NCBI RefSeq assembly: GCF_002734285.1 | Contig: NZ_NSEA01000003.1 | Coordinates: 62,001 to 126,000, forward strand | DNA from: Fredinandcohnia onubensis | Lineage (GTDB): Bacteria; Bacillota; Bacilli; Bacillales; Bacillaceae_L | DNA: 64,000 nucleotides | Direction of reading: 5' to 3' | Shown: positions 1-7,384 of the stretch, in pieces | Position numbering within the stretch: the stretch's first letter is position 1 | Layout: each line of letters opens with the position of its first letter | Made by a program: the position numbers and the translations under genes | The notes under the pieces: model-generated | Seen by the model: only the letters and a program-made list of their open reading frames with translations | The model's database searches: none | What the model was told of the DNA's origin: nothing

Positions 1-167
1 TCTTCGGAGCTCATACCAAGTTTAAGGAAATTGCGCAGCATAAAGGTGTAACTATTCGTATTGAATCAGATGAGAAAATGTTTGTTCATGCGGATGGCGA
101 ATTCATTGGCCAAACTCCTGTTCAGGTTGAAGTTCAGCATCGAAAAATACCCTTTTTGGTCAAATAA
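1..167 (+). CDS. C-terminal end of a diacylglycerol/lipid kinase family protein (partial)
   Basis: Only the last 54 codons are inside the window; the frame is open from base 3 to a TAA at 165-167. The visible peptide contains the stretch IRIESDEKMFVHADGE, with the small-residue turn HADGE and a following IGQTPVQVEV strand. This matches the closing beta-sandwich of YegS/DgkB-type lipid kinases, which phosphorylate membrane diacylglycerol or related lipids. In B. subtilis the family member YtlR is encoded near ytmP, which fits the next gene here. The kinase active site is outside the window, so the substrate cannot be judged. Confidence 0.7.
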   Translation, partial: FGAHTKFKEIAQHKGVTIRIESDEKMFVHADGEFIGQTPVQVEVQHRKIPFLVK

Positions 168-232
168 GCCTTTTTGGTACTATTTGCCTGTGTTATTTTT
201 GCTATTTTTTATAGCGAAAAAGTTTCTTTATC

Positions 233-262
233 TTGACTTTAATTGTAATTCAACGCTAAAAT
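233..262 (+). promoter_or_regulatory. sigma-A promoter of ytmP
   Basis: TTGACT (233-238), an 18-nt spacer, and TAAAAT (257-262). The expected start point near 269 coincides with the first base of the hairpin listed next. Confidence 0.5.
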
Positions 263-268
263 TTAGTA

Positions 269-310
269 AGATAGCTATTGTTATATGATTTGTTCAATAG
301 CTGTCTTTTT
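269..310 (+). terminator. Hairpin plus T-run ahead of ytmP
   Basis: Twelve-base-pair stem (269-280 with 295-306, one G-T pair) followed by a T-run. It can end transcription from the lipid kinase gene, but it lies downstream of the ytmP promoter, so it could also act as a leader attenuator. Confidence 0.55.
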
Positions 311-338
311 TATTTTATATTTATTAGGAAATGTTGTG

Positions 339-1133
339 TTGAAATTGGAGATAAACTGGCTTACATACGTATTAGGCAACGAGTGGGAATACTCCCCAGC
401 GGGTGGTGCAACGGGAGACGCGTATTTTGCCCAATTAAATGATAAAAAAATATTTCTTAAACGAAATTCATCCCCGTTTCTTGCGGTTCTTTCTGCAGAA
501 GGGATTGTTCCGAAGTTAATTTGGACGAAGCGTCTCGAGAATGGCGATGTTGTCACAGCACAGCAATGGCTCAGCGGCAGAGAATTGAAACCTGCTGAGA
601 TGAACGGTGAAAATGTGGCGGGATTACTTAAAAAGATTCATCAGTCCAATGAGCTATTAGAAATGCTAAGACGTATAGGTAAAAAGCCTATAGAAGCCAA
701 GGATGTATTGGACGATGTATTACGAAAATTGCATCCAGACTTATTAAAGTTTGAAATTGTAAACAAGGCCATCACATTTTTAGAGCAAGAACTTGTGAAT
801 ATGGACCATGATCATAATGTCGTTTGTCATTCTGATGTCAATCATAACAATTGGTTATTATCAGATAGCAATGAGCTCTACTTAATTGACTGGGATGGAG
901 CGATGATTGCAGATCCTGCAGTTGATATTGGTATGCTTTTACATTGGTATATAAAAAAAGAAGACTGGCCAAATTGGATCAGTCTCTACGGAATGGAATT
1001 AACAGATAATCTGCTTCTGCGTATGAAATGGTATGTGGTTGCACAATCTTTGCATCTTTTAGGTTGGTACCAGGTAAAAAAGAAGGAGAAGGAAATCCTT
1101 CATTGGCTGCAATATTTGGAGCATTTATTATGA
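339..1133 (+). CDS. ytmP: YtmP, phosphotransferase of the aminoglycoside/choline kinase fold
   Basis: A 264-residue cytoplasmic protein with the protein-kinase-like APH fold. The catalytic loop HSDVNHNNW begins near residue 164 and the metal-binding DWDGA near residue 184, so the phosphotransfer residues are intact. The N-terminal part (AGGATGDAYFA, then KIFLKRNSSPFLAVLSAEG) matches the strongly conserved start of Bacillus YtmP; the physiological substrate is unknown. TTG at 339 is chosen because it follows TAGGAA at 325-330 by eight bases; an upstream in-frame ATG at 285 lies inside the hairpin and would add a hydrophobic tail absent from the family. The 3' end overlaps convergent ytzH by six bases. 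Confidence 0.85.
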   Translation: MKLEINWLTYVLGNEWEYSPAGGATGDAYFAQLNDKKIFLKRNSSPFLAVLSAEGIVPKLIWTKRLENGDVVTAQQWLSGRELKPAEMNGENVAGLLKKIHQSNELLEMLRRIGKKPIEAKDVLDDVLRKLHPDLLKFEIVNKAITFLEQELVNMDHDHNVVCHSDVNHNNWLLSDSNELYLIDWDGAMIADPAVDIGMLLHWYIKKEDWPNWISLYGMELTDNLLLRMKWYVVAQSLHLLGWYQVKKKEKEILHWLQYLEHLL

Positions 1134-1406
1134 GTATTGGTCAATATCTGAAATCCATTGATTAATTTGATTTTGATGTGATTCAATATGGTTATCTAGA
1201 TGCTGGGTATATTGGCCTTGTTGACTATAGGAATAGACGTCTGTTAAAACCTGTTTCACACTCTGGTCAATATTTGGGTTTGCCAGAAGGGATTGAATCA
1301 GTCTTCCTAATTGTTCGCATTCAGATACTGTACCACAGCAATCCATTTGATGATTTGATAATATATCCTTTAAAATATCCATTTGATGTGTATGATCTAG
1401 AGGCAT
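1128..1406 (-). CDS. ytzH: YtzH-like small conserved protein
   Basis: A 92-residue, mainly helical, probably cytoplasmic protein beginning MPLDHTHQMDILKDILSNHQ. It contains the conserved-looking segment DCCGTVSECEQLGRLIQSLL and ends with a histidine- and glutamine-rich helix. It resembles the B. subtilis YtzH family found between ytmP and trmB; function is unknown. The ATG at 1406-1404 is preceded on the minus strand by AAGGAAG at good spacing, whereas a longer version (from 1463) would add an unconserved basic tail. It converges on and slightly overlaps ytmP. Confidence 0.7.
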   Translation of the reverse strand: MPLDHTHQMDILKDILSNHQMDCCGTVSECEQLGRLIQSLLANPNIDQSVKQVLTDVYSYSQQGQYTQHLDNHIESHQNQINQWISDIDQYS

Positions 1407-1480
1407 TTTAGAACACTTCCTTTTTGATGTTGTCTCTATACTACATTTCCATGAAATGACCATTTTTATACGAAGTAAAC

Positions 1481-1517
1481 ACGAAACTCACCAATCGGTG
1501 GGTTTACGTTGTTTTTT
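1481..1517 (+). terminator. Terminator-like hairpin upstream of trmB
   Basis: Stem 1481-1492 with 1497-1509 (one bulge, one G-T pair) followed by six T residues on the plus strand. It would stop read-through from ytmP before the trmB promoter. Confidence 0.6.
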
Positions 1518-1541
1518 GGCATAAAATCGTCTAACAAAGCC

Positions 1542-1570
1542 TTGCACGAATGCTTTGGACATGTTATTCT
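1542..1570 (+). promoter_or_regulatory. sigma-A promoter of trmB
   Basis: TTGCAC (1542-1547), 17-nt spacer, TATTCT (1565-1570) with an extended TG two bases upstream. Start point near 1577, about 27 nt before the trmB ATG. Confidence 0.5.
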
Positions 1571-1603
1571 TTTGTGCGATACAACTTAAATGAGGTGGCA
1601 ATC

Positions 1604-2248
1604 ATGCGTTTGCGCAATAAACCGTGGGCGAAGGAAAGATTAGCTTCATACCCACAGTACGTAATCGAGAATCCAGTTGAACATAAAGGGAACTGGAATC
1701 AAGTTTTTGGAAATGATAATCCGATTCATATAGAAGTAGGTACAGGTAAAGGCAGATTTGTTACAGAGATGGCAAAAGCTCATCCTAATATCAACTATAT
1801 TGGGATTGAATTATATGAAAGTGTCATAGTCGCAGCTTTAGACCGTGTGATTGAGGCAGAGATACCCAATCTTAAATTATTGAATCAAAATGCAGATAAA
1901 CTTAGGGACTTTTTTGAAAAAGGAGAAGTTGACCGCGTTTATCTCAATTTTAGTGATCCATGGCCAAAGACACGTCATGAAAAACGTCGCTTAACCTACA
2001 AAACGTTTTTACAAATGTATGAGGATATCCTTGTTGACAAAGGTGAAATTCATTTTAAAACCGATAATCGTGGCTTATTCGAATATTCGTTAAGAAGCTT
2101 TTCTGAATACGGACTGCTTTTAACATTTGTAAGTCTTGACCTTCATAAATCAGATTTTGAAGATAATATCATGACGGAGTATGAAGAAAAATTTTCCGAA
2201 ATGGGACATCCGATCTATCGTTCAGAGGTTCGATATCAACATAAGTAA
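1604..2248 (+). CDS. trmB: tRNA (guanine-N7-)-methyltransferase
   Basis: A 214-residue SAM-dependent methyltransferase that makes 7-methylguanosine at position 46 of the tRNA variable loop. The N-terminal [11 protein letters not shown] is the Bacillus TrmB signature; the SAM-binding motif EVGTGKGRF starts at residue 44, and the catalytic/tRNA-binding [13 protein letters not shown] region starts near residue 117. The length is normal for the monomeric-domain Bacillus enzyme. The ATG at 1604 follows GAGGTGG at 1592-1598; upstream codons back to 1550 overlap the promoter and are not part of the family. A hairpin terminator follows directly, so the gene appears monocistronic. Confidence 0.95.
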   Translation: MRLRNKPWAKERLASYPQYVIENPVEHKGNWNQVFGNDNPIHIEVGTGKGRFVTEMAKAHPNINYIGIELYESVIVAALDRVIEAEIPNLKLLNQNADKLRDFFEKGEVDRVYLNFSDPWPKTRHEKRRLTYKTFLQMYEDILVDKGEIHFKTDNRGLFEYSLRSFSEYGLLLTFVSLDLHKSDFEDNIMTEYEEKFSEMGHPIYRSEVRYQHK

Positions 2249-2259
2249 TCGTAACACTT

Positions 2260-2288
2260 CCCATAAACAATGGTTTATGGGTTTTTTT
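2260..2288 (+). terminator. trmB terminator
   Basis: Perfect nine-base-pair stem (2260-2268 with 2273-2281) with a four-base loop, followed by a T-run. Confidence 0.85.
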
Positions 2289-2376
2289 ATGTTGGTTAAC
2301 TATACGGAAAGATGATTTATAAATTTTCTTAATAATGGTAAAATGAGGATAACCGTTAGTGAAGGGTGGGGAAAGA

Positions 2377-3222
2377 ATGGAACAGCTTGTAATTGGTGAT
2401 ATTACACTTACTTGGTTAAATGGCGGTGTTACACATTTAGATGGTGGCGCAATGTTTGGAGTTGTACCTAAACCGTTATGGTCAAAAAGATATCCACATA
2501 ATGAAAAGAATCAAATTGAACTGCGAACAGATCCAATCCTTGTAAGAGCAGGTTCAAAAAATATACTAATTGAATCAGGAATTGGTAATGGGAAACTTAC
2601 TGATAAGCTGAAACGAAATTTTGGGGTCCTTGAGGAATCTTCCATTGATAAGTCTTTAGCAGAACTTGGACTAACAACGAGCGATATTGATATCGTCCTT
2701 ATGACTCATCTTCATTTTGATCATGCGTGTGGTCTTACGAAATGGGAAAATGAAAAATTAGTAGCTACTTTTGAGAACGCTGTCATCTATGCATCAGATG
2801 TGGAATGGCAAGAAATGCGCAATCCGAATATCCGCTCAAAAGCGACATACTGGAAAGATAATTGGGAAGCAATCGAACATCAAGTAAATACGTTTACTGA
2901 CAAACTTGAGGTTGTCCCTGGAATTAAGATGATACATACAGGCGGACATAGTGATGGTCATTCTATTATTTTGTTAGAAAGCCAAAATGAACAGGCAATA
3001 CATATGGCCGATATCATGCCGACACATGCTCATCAAAATGTTTTGTGGGTGTTGGCTTATGATGATTACCCTATGAAATCGATTGAGCAAAAACAAAAAT
3101 GGATGGGTAAAGGACTTGCAAAAGAAGCATGGTATATTTTTTATCATGATGCTTTATATCGAGCAATTAAATGGAATCAATCTGGACAAATGATTGATTC
3201 ATTAAAAAGAATTCGAGAATAA
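2377..3222 (+). CDS. ytnP: YtnP, metallo-beta-lactamase-fold lactonase-like hydrolase
   Basis: A 281-residue cytoplasmic dinuclear-metal hydrolase of the metallo-beta-lactamase superfamily. The HxHxDH motif ([10 protein letters not shown]) begins near residue 110; further ligands are His191 in TGGHSDGH, Asp212 in HMADIMPTH and His257 near the C-terminus, so the site is complete. B. subtilis YtnP, of the same length, has been reported to interfere with the streptomycete signalling pathway through lactone hydrolysis; assigning that activity here is by homology. The ATG at 2377 follows GGGTGGGG; a GTG at 2359 would place the ribosome site inside the gene. No operon partner on this strand. Confidence 0.85.
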   Translation: MEQLVIGDITLTWLNGGVTHLDGGAMFGVVPKPLWSKRYPHNEKNQIELRTDPILVRAGSKNILIESGIGNGKLTDKLKRNFGVLEESSIDKSLAELGLTTSDIDIVLMTHLHFDHACGLTKWENEKLVATFENAVIYASDVEWQEMRNPNIRSKATYWKDNWEAIEHQVNTFTDKLEVVPGIKMIHTGGHSDGHSIILLESQNEQAIHMADIMPTHAHQNVLWVLAYDDYPMKSIEQKQKWMGKGLAKEAWYIFYHDALYRAIKWNQSGQMIDSLKRIRE

Positions 3223-3260
3223 AAAAATTAGCTTATAAGTATAAAATCTTATAAGCTAAT
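3221..3260 (-). terminator. ytzB terminator
   Basis: Perfect 13-base-pair stem (3227-3239 with 3248-3260). On the minus strand it is followed by a run of seven T (complement of 3221-3227), so it serves mainly ytzB; it also abuts the ytnP stop codon. Confidence 0.85.
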
Positions 3261-3265
3261 CTGCC

Positions 3266-3574
3266 TTACAATGGGTTAACCTCTAATATGGAACCTGTTT
3301 TTGCATCCATTACGAATTCGTATTGGTGGCTTTCTTGATTTAATTTCCGAGAGATGCCACCTTTGTATACTTGATAGTGAATGCCTGATTTTGTGAAGTC
3401 CTCTGGATTCATTTGAATCCAAGACCCATCAATTGGGCCATTCTTTTTGAAAGCTTCTTTGGCTAGTTTTAAGGCTTTGTCACCGGGAATCGTTGAATCA
3501 CTTAATGCTTCTTTAACAAGAAGTGCACTTGCAAATCCAACACCAAAACCAAGAAAAAACTTATTCCAGCTCAT
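3266..3574 (-). CDS. ytzB: YtzB-like PepSY-domain protein
   Basis: A 102-residue protein with a hydrophobic N-terminal segment (about residues 5-22, KFFLGFGVGFASALLV) that should act as a membrane anchor or uncleaved signal, followed by a single PepSY-like domain: a helix DKALKLAKEAFKKNG and a C-terminal strand pair ending in YEFVMDAKTGSILEVNPL. PepSY domains often inhibit or chaperone peptidases at the cell surface. A Bacillus homologue, ytzB, lies next to ytoP, the M42 peptidase gene that is divergent here, so a functional link is possible but unproven. The ATG is preceded by AGGAGGGAT on the minus strand. Confidence 0.75.
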   Translation of the reverse strand: MSWNKFFLGFGVGFASALLVKEALSDSTIPGDKALKLAKEAFKKNGPIDGSWIQMNPEDFTKSGIHYQVYKGGISRKLNQESHQYEFVMDAKTGSILEVNPL

Positions 3575-3740
3575 TTTATCCCTCCTAAACGACTTAATCC
3601 TTGTGATAAGTATAACTTCTTTTTATCAAAATCTCCATGTTCGCTATGGTAACGAAAAAACAATTTCGATATACTAAATAATGTACATAATAGAATCAAA
3701 TTTTTGCTACTTGTTACGACTCTTATTTACTGGAAGGAGA

Positions 3741-4820
3741 ATGACATTGAAACAGGATACACTTGAGCTTTTTAAAACGTTAACAGAGCTTCCTGGAGCT
3801 TCAGGGAATGAACACCAGGTAAGAAAGTTTATGCGTTCACAGCTTGAAAAATACTCAGATGAGGTTGTACAAGATGGATTAGGTAGTATTTTTGGAGTAC
3901 GCCGTGGTGATGCTAATGGACCAACTGTCATGGTTGCTGGACATATGGACGAAGTTGGATTCATGATCACTTCGATCACGGATAATGGGATGCTTCGTTT
4001 CCAGACCTTAGGTGGCTGGTGGAGCCAAGTTCTTCTAGCGCAACGTGTACAGATAATTACTGATAATGGTCCTGTAATCGGGGTTATTGGATCAATCCCT
4101 CCACATTTACTGGAAGAGAGCCAACGCAAAAAGCCAATGGATATTAAAAATATGTTAATTGATATTGGTGCTGATGATCGTGAAGATGCAATCCGCTTGG
4201 GAATCAAGCCTGGTCAGCAGGTAGTTCCGATTTGTCCATTTACACCAATGGCAAACGAAAAGAAAGTTTTAGCCAAAGCATGGGATAACCGCTATGGCTG
4301 TGGACTTTCCATCGAGCTATTAAAGGAATTGCAGGGAACCCAGTTACCAAATACACTTTATTCTGGTGCTACTGTCCAAGAAGAAGTAGGTTTAAGAGGT
4401 GCAAGAACGTCGGCTACAATGATTAAACCTGATATTTTCTATGCCCTAGATGCAAGTCCAGCTAATGATATGTCTGGAGATAAGAGTGCATTTGGTAAAC
4501 TTGGACATGGTGCTTTACTTCGAATATTTGACCGTACGATGGTTACACATCGTGGTATGCGTGAATTTATTTTAGATACAGCAGAATCCAATAATATTAA
4601 ATACCAATATTTTGTTTCTCAAGGTGGAACAGATGCTGGCCAAGTTCATCTTTCAAATGAAGGTGTGCCATCAGCAGTTATCGGGATTTGTTCTCGTTAT
4701 ATCCATACACATGCATCAATTATTCATGTGGATGACTATGCTGCTGCAAAAGAATTACTTGTTAAACTTGTAAAGAATTCTGATCGCACAACAGTGGATT
4801 CCATTCGTCAAAATGGGTAA
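3741..4820 (+). CDS. ytoP: YtoP, M42-family (glutamyl-type) aminopeptidase
   Basis: A 359-residue cytosolic metallo-aminopeptidase of the PepA/endoglucanase-like M42 family, which form large tetrahedral assemblies that trim peptides. Metal ligands are visible: AGHMDEVG (His and Asp near residue 68), AWDNRYGCG (bridging Asp), VQEEVGLRG (catalytic and ligand Glu), DASPAND, and the C-terminal His in [14 protein letters not shown] 3741 sits only two or three bases after GGAAGGAGA; the TTG two codons later (3747) has better spacing and may be the real start. A terminator follows. Substrate preference cannot be read from the sequence. Confidence 0.85.
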   Translation: MTLKQDTLELFKTLTELPGASGNEHQVRKFMRSQLEKYSDEVVQDGLGSIFGVRRGDANGPTVMVAGHMDEVGFMITSITDNGMLRFQTLGGWWSQVLLAQRVQIITDNGPVIGVIGSIPPHLLEESQRKKPMDIKNMLIDIGADDREDAIRLGIKPGQQVVPICPFTPMANEKKVLAKAWDNRYGCGLSIELLKELQGTQLPNTLYSGATVQEEVGLRGARTSATMIKPDIFYALDASPANDMSGDKSAFGKLGHGALLRIFDRTMVTHRGMREFILDTAESNNIKYQYFVSQGGTDAGQVHLSNEGVPSAVIGICSRYIHTHASIIHVDDYAAAKELLVKLVKNSDRTTVDSIRQNG

Positions 4821-4842
4821 AAATTAAGTTAGCAAATGTAAT

Positions 4843-4871
4843 GTGCTCGGCTCATGCCGAGCATTCGTTTT
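4843..4871 (+). terminator. ytoP terminator
   Basis: GC-rich stem 4844-4851 with 4856-4863, tetraloop TCAT, then a T-rich stretch. Ends within about 20 bases of the next start codon. Confidence 0.8.
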
Positions 4872-4891
4872 GATAAAGAGGTGGTAATAAA

Positions 4892-5422
4892 ATGATACAA
4901 ATTGCAATTGGTACGAAAAATCCCGCAAAAGTGGATGCGATTATACAAGGATTTGCTGGCATTGAAGCGAACTTTCATCCAACATCCGTATCTTCTGGTG
5001 TGTCAGCCCAACCTTTTTCAGATGAGGAGACCATTCAAGGTGCAATTAATCGCGCGAAGTCTGCTCTGGAAAAGGAAGGCGCAGACCTTGGAATTGGCTT
5101 AGAGGGTGGGGTTGTTGAAACCGAGTTTGGAATGTTTTTATGTAATTGGGGTGCAATTGTTGATAACGATAATGACCCGATAATTGCAGGTGGAGCAAGA
5201 ATCCTCCTACCAAGTGAAATTGCTAGAGAATTAAAAATGGGAATCGAACTTGGTGATGTGATGGAGGATTTCACAAAACAAAAGGATATTCGCAAGGCTG
5301 AGGGTGCAATCGGTATTTTCACGAACCAGTATGTGAGTCGAAAAGATATGTTCACGCATGTCGTAAAACTTCTCGTTGGCCAGTATGCGTATAGAAAAAG
5401 AGTTAATTCATTTAATTCATAA
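4892..5422 (+). CDS. DUF84-family inosine/xanthosine triphosphatase
   Basis: A 176-residue protein starting MIQIAIGTKNPAKVDAI, the phosphate-binding N-terminus shared by YjjX/DUF84 and Maf/HAM1-type nucleotide triphosphatases. Conserved acidic and glycine motifs follow: SDEETIQGAINRAK, GIGLEGGVVE, MEDFTKQKDIRKAEGAIGIFT. Family members hydrolyse non-canonical ITP and XTP, keeping deaminated purines out of nucleic acids. Start is the ATG at 4892 behind AGAGGTGGTAATAA. Not seen in this position in B. subtilis, as far as I recall; exact substrate inferred only from the family. Confidence 0.8.
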   Translation: MIQIAIGTKNPAKVDAIIQGFAGIEANFHPTSVSSGVSAQPFSDEETIQGAINRAKSALEKEGADLGIGLEGGVVETEFGMFLCNWGAIVDNDNDPIIAGGARILLPSEIARELKMGIELGDVMEDFTKQKDIRKAEGAIGIFTNQYVSRKDMFTHVVKLLVGQYAYRKRVNSFNS

Positions 5423-5476
5423 TTGTAACAAATAAATGGTACTTATTTCTTATTGATTAAAATATGTAGATTGCTC

Positions 5477-5506
5477 TTGCAACTAATAATTTAATAGGTT
5501 TATTAT
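5477..5506 (+). promoter_or_regulatory. sigma-A promoter of the lipoprotein gene
   Basis: TTGCAA (5477-5482), 18-nt spacer, TATTAT (5501-5506); 40 nt upstream of the start codon. Confidence 0.45.
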
Positions 5507-5546
5507 AGAAAATGAGAATAGCTACCTTTTTAAGGGGTGAGAGAAT

Positions 5547-6044
5547 ATGAAACTAGGGAAAGTCCTTGTTTTTATTTTTCTATCGCTTGTAGGACTTTTG
5601 GCAGGTTGTGCATCGATTGAAGATGAATCTAAGGAAACGGTTGCAGCGGTCGAAGATGTGTTTAAAGCTCAACCTGAAAAGACGAATAGTGAAAACGGCG
5701 ATGTTTCCTTTTATCTGCCATCTACTATGGAGATAGATGAGAAAGATGAAAATAATGTAATCCTTCAAAATGGAAACCAAACTTTTATTTTATTTGTTAA
5801 TCCAAATGAAGAGCGTACAAGTGATGTATTATATAACTCAGTTGATTCGAAGGAATTTGCAATTGACAAAACCTATACAGATAAAGAACGATTTGGCTAT
5901 GTTAAAGCTTTTGAAATAGAGGACAAGCTTTACCTTGTGACTGTGGGAATTGGCGGAATAAAAATGACAACAGAAACGAAGGTAAGCGACATTTCTGAAA
6001 GTGCAACCGAGATGATGCAAATCGTATCTTCCGTGAAATATTGA
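5547..6044 (+). CDS. Hypothetical lipoprotein
   Basis: A 165-residue exported protein of unknown function. Residues 1-20 form a lipoprotein signal peptide (MKLGKVLVFIFLSLVGLLAG) with lipobox LAGC; Cys21 would be lipidated and the mature protein anchored to the outer face of the membrane. The mature part is acidic at first (SIEDESKETVAAVEDVF), then predicted mixed alpha/beta with a DVSFYLPSTMEIDEKDENNVILQNGNQTFILF core, ending in a helix. I do not recognise a named domain. Start ATG is preceded by AAGGGGTGAGA. It has its own promoter and terminator, so it is probably monocistronic. Confidence 0.75.
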   Translation: MKLGKVLVFIFLSLVGLLAGCASIEDESKETVAAVEDVFKAQPEKTNSENGDVSFYLPSTMEIDEKDENNVILQNGNQTFILFVNPNEERTSDVLYNSVDSKEFAIDKTYTDKERFGYVKAFEIEDKLYLVTVGIGGIKMTTETKVSDISESATEMMQIVSSVKY

Positions 6045-6050
6045 AATTTA

Positions 6051-6075
6051 GCCCCCTACACTGGTAGGGGCTTTT
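6051..6075 (+). terminator. Terminator of the lipoprotein gene
   Basis: GC-rich stem (6053-6058 with 6065-6070) followed by TTTTATTTG. Confidence 0.75.
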
Positions 6076-6136
6076 ATTTGTTTTTAGGTAAAGAATATAT
6101 GATAATTAGTTCATACGGAAATTGGAGGTAAAGCCC

Positions 6137-6451
6137 ATGAAAAAACTTGAAACGATAGACCAATATCAAGAATTAATCAAAAGCGGAAAGAACATTCTAA
6201 TGTTTTCAGCAGATTGGTGTCCAGACTGCCGTTTTATTGATCCATTTTTGCCTGAAATAGAGAGTTCTTATCCTGACTATACATTTTACTATGTAGACCG
6301 TGACGAATTTATTGATTTATGTGCGACTCTGAACGTTTTTGGTATACCAAGCTTTGTGGCTTACAAGGACGGAAAGGAAACGGGCCGTTTTGTAAGTAAG
6401 GACCGTAAAACGAAAGAAGAAATCGAACAATTCATTAATGGTCTCTCTTAA
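6137..6451 (+). CDS. ytpP: YtpP, thioredoxin-like protein
   Basis: A 104-residue single-domain thioredoxin fold. The redox motif is WCPDC (near residues 28-32) rather than the WCGPC of TrxA, and the cis-proline loop reads GIPSF, so a dithiol/disulfide oxidoreductase or bacilliredoxin-type role is likely. Adjacent ytpQ begins 26 bases downstream with no intervening terminator, so the two are co-transcribed, as in B. subtilis. ATG 6137 follows GGAGGT (6124-6129) by seven bases; the in-frame TTG at 6122 overlaps that site and is rejected. The in vivo partner protein is not evident. Confidence 0.85.
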   Translation: MKKLETIDQYQELIKSGKNILMFSADWCPDCRFIDPFLPEIESSYPDYTFYYVDRDEFIDLCATLNVFGIPSFVAYKDGKETGRFVSKDRKTKEEIEQFINGLS

Positions 6452-6477
6452 GATCACGTAGAGAGGAGATTGATTTT

Positions 6478-7299
6478 ATGGACCAAAAACATAATAGGAA
6501 AATGGATTCAAAAAAGGTAAAGAAAATAATCCAAGATAAGCTATCTCATCATAATTGGCAATTTTCTTTTGATCGAGAGAAAGATACCTTACGTATCGAA
6601 GACAAGGAAACGAAGAAAGGAATGACTGTCACACTACCTGGAATAGTCGCGAAATATCAAGAAGAAGGTCCCGGAAGTCTTGATGAAGTCATTTATTATA
6701 TTGAAGAATCTTTGACTTTTATGAATAGTGAATTGGAACTTGAGGGTAAAGAAAAGAACATTTATCCTGTTATTCGTTCAACCTCCTTCCCAACTGAATC
6801 GAATGAGGGAGAAGAACTTATTTACGATGACCATACTGCAGAAACAAGAATCTATTATGCACTTGATTTAGGAACAACGTACCGTTTGGTCGATAAAAAA
6901 CTTCTTGAAAAAGAAAATTGGAAGTTTGAACGAATCCGTGAAATAGCAAGGTTTAATCTACGTTCCCTAGACGTTTCATACAAGACTGACAAAGTTGCAG
7001 GCAATACCTTTTATTTTATAAATAAAAACGATGGATATGATGCTAGTCGTATCTTGAATGATGCCTTTTTACAAAAAATGAGCCAACAAATTAAAGGAAC
7101 AATGGCTGTAGCTGTCCCACATCAGGATGTACTGATAATAGTTGATGTTCAAAATGATACGGGATATGATATCCTTGCTCAAATGACAATGAGTTTCTTT
7201 GCAAGTGGACGTGTTCCCATTACGGCTCTATCATTTATTTATGAGGACGGTAAACTTGAGCCCATCTTTATACTTGGGAAAAATCGCCCAAGAAAATAA
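6478..7299 (+). CDS. ytpQ: YtpQ, DUF1444-family protein
   Basis: A 273-residue soluble protein of the DUF1444 family, conserved in Bacilli but without a defined biochemical role. The N-terminus is very basic ([20 protein letters not shown]), followed by alternating strands and helices; the segment [20 protein letters not shown] and the ending [16 protein letters not shown] are typical of the family. Start ATG 6478 lies about ten bases after GAGAGGAG; ATG 6502 is a possible shorter start. The gene is immediately downstream of ytpP. In B. subtilis ytpR (tRNA-binding-domain protein) follows; it is absent here. Confidence 0.8.
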   Translation: MDQKHNRKMDSKKVKKIIQDKLSHHNWQFSFDREKDTLRIEDKETKKGMTVTLPGIVAKYQEEGPGSLDEVIYYIEESLTFMNSELELEGKEKNIYPVIRSTSFPTESNEGEELIYDDHTAETRIYYALDLGTTYRLVDKKLLEKENWKFERIREIARFNLRSLDVSYKTDKVAGNTFYFINKNDGYDASRILNDAFLQKMSQQIKGTMAVAVPHQDVLIIVDVQNDTGYDILAQMTMSFFASGRVPITALSFIYEDGKLEPIFILGKNRPRK

Positions 7300-7315
7300 A
7301 ACATACTCTACCAAA

Positions 7316-7343
7316 AGTCGCTAGGAAAACTAGCGGCTTTTTT
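7316..7343 (+). terminator. ytpQ terminator
   Basis: Nine-base-pair stem 7316-7324 with 7330-7338 (one G-T pair) and six T. Confidence 0.85.
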
Positions 7344-7384
7344 GTTACAATAAAGAATAGAATTGAAATGGAAGAGTGATAGTT

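Noticed and set aside
281-556. Minus-strand open frame opposite the 5' part of ytmP
   Set aside because: Complement of the conserved ytmP coding sequence; no ribosome site.
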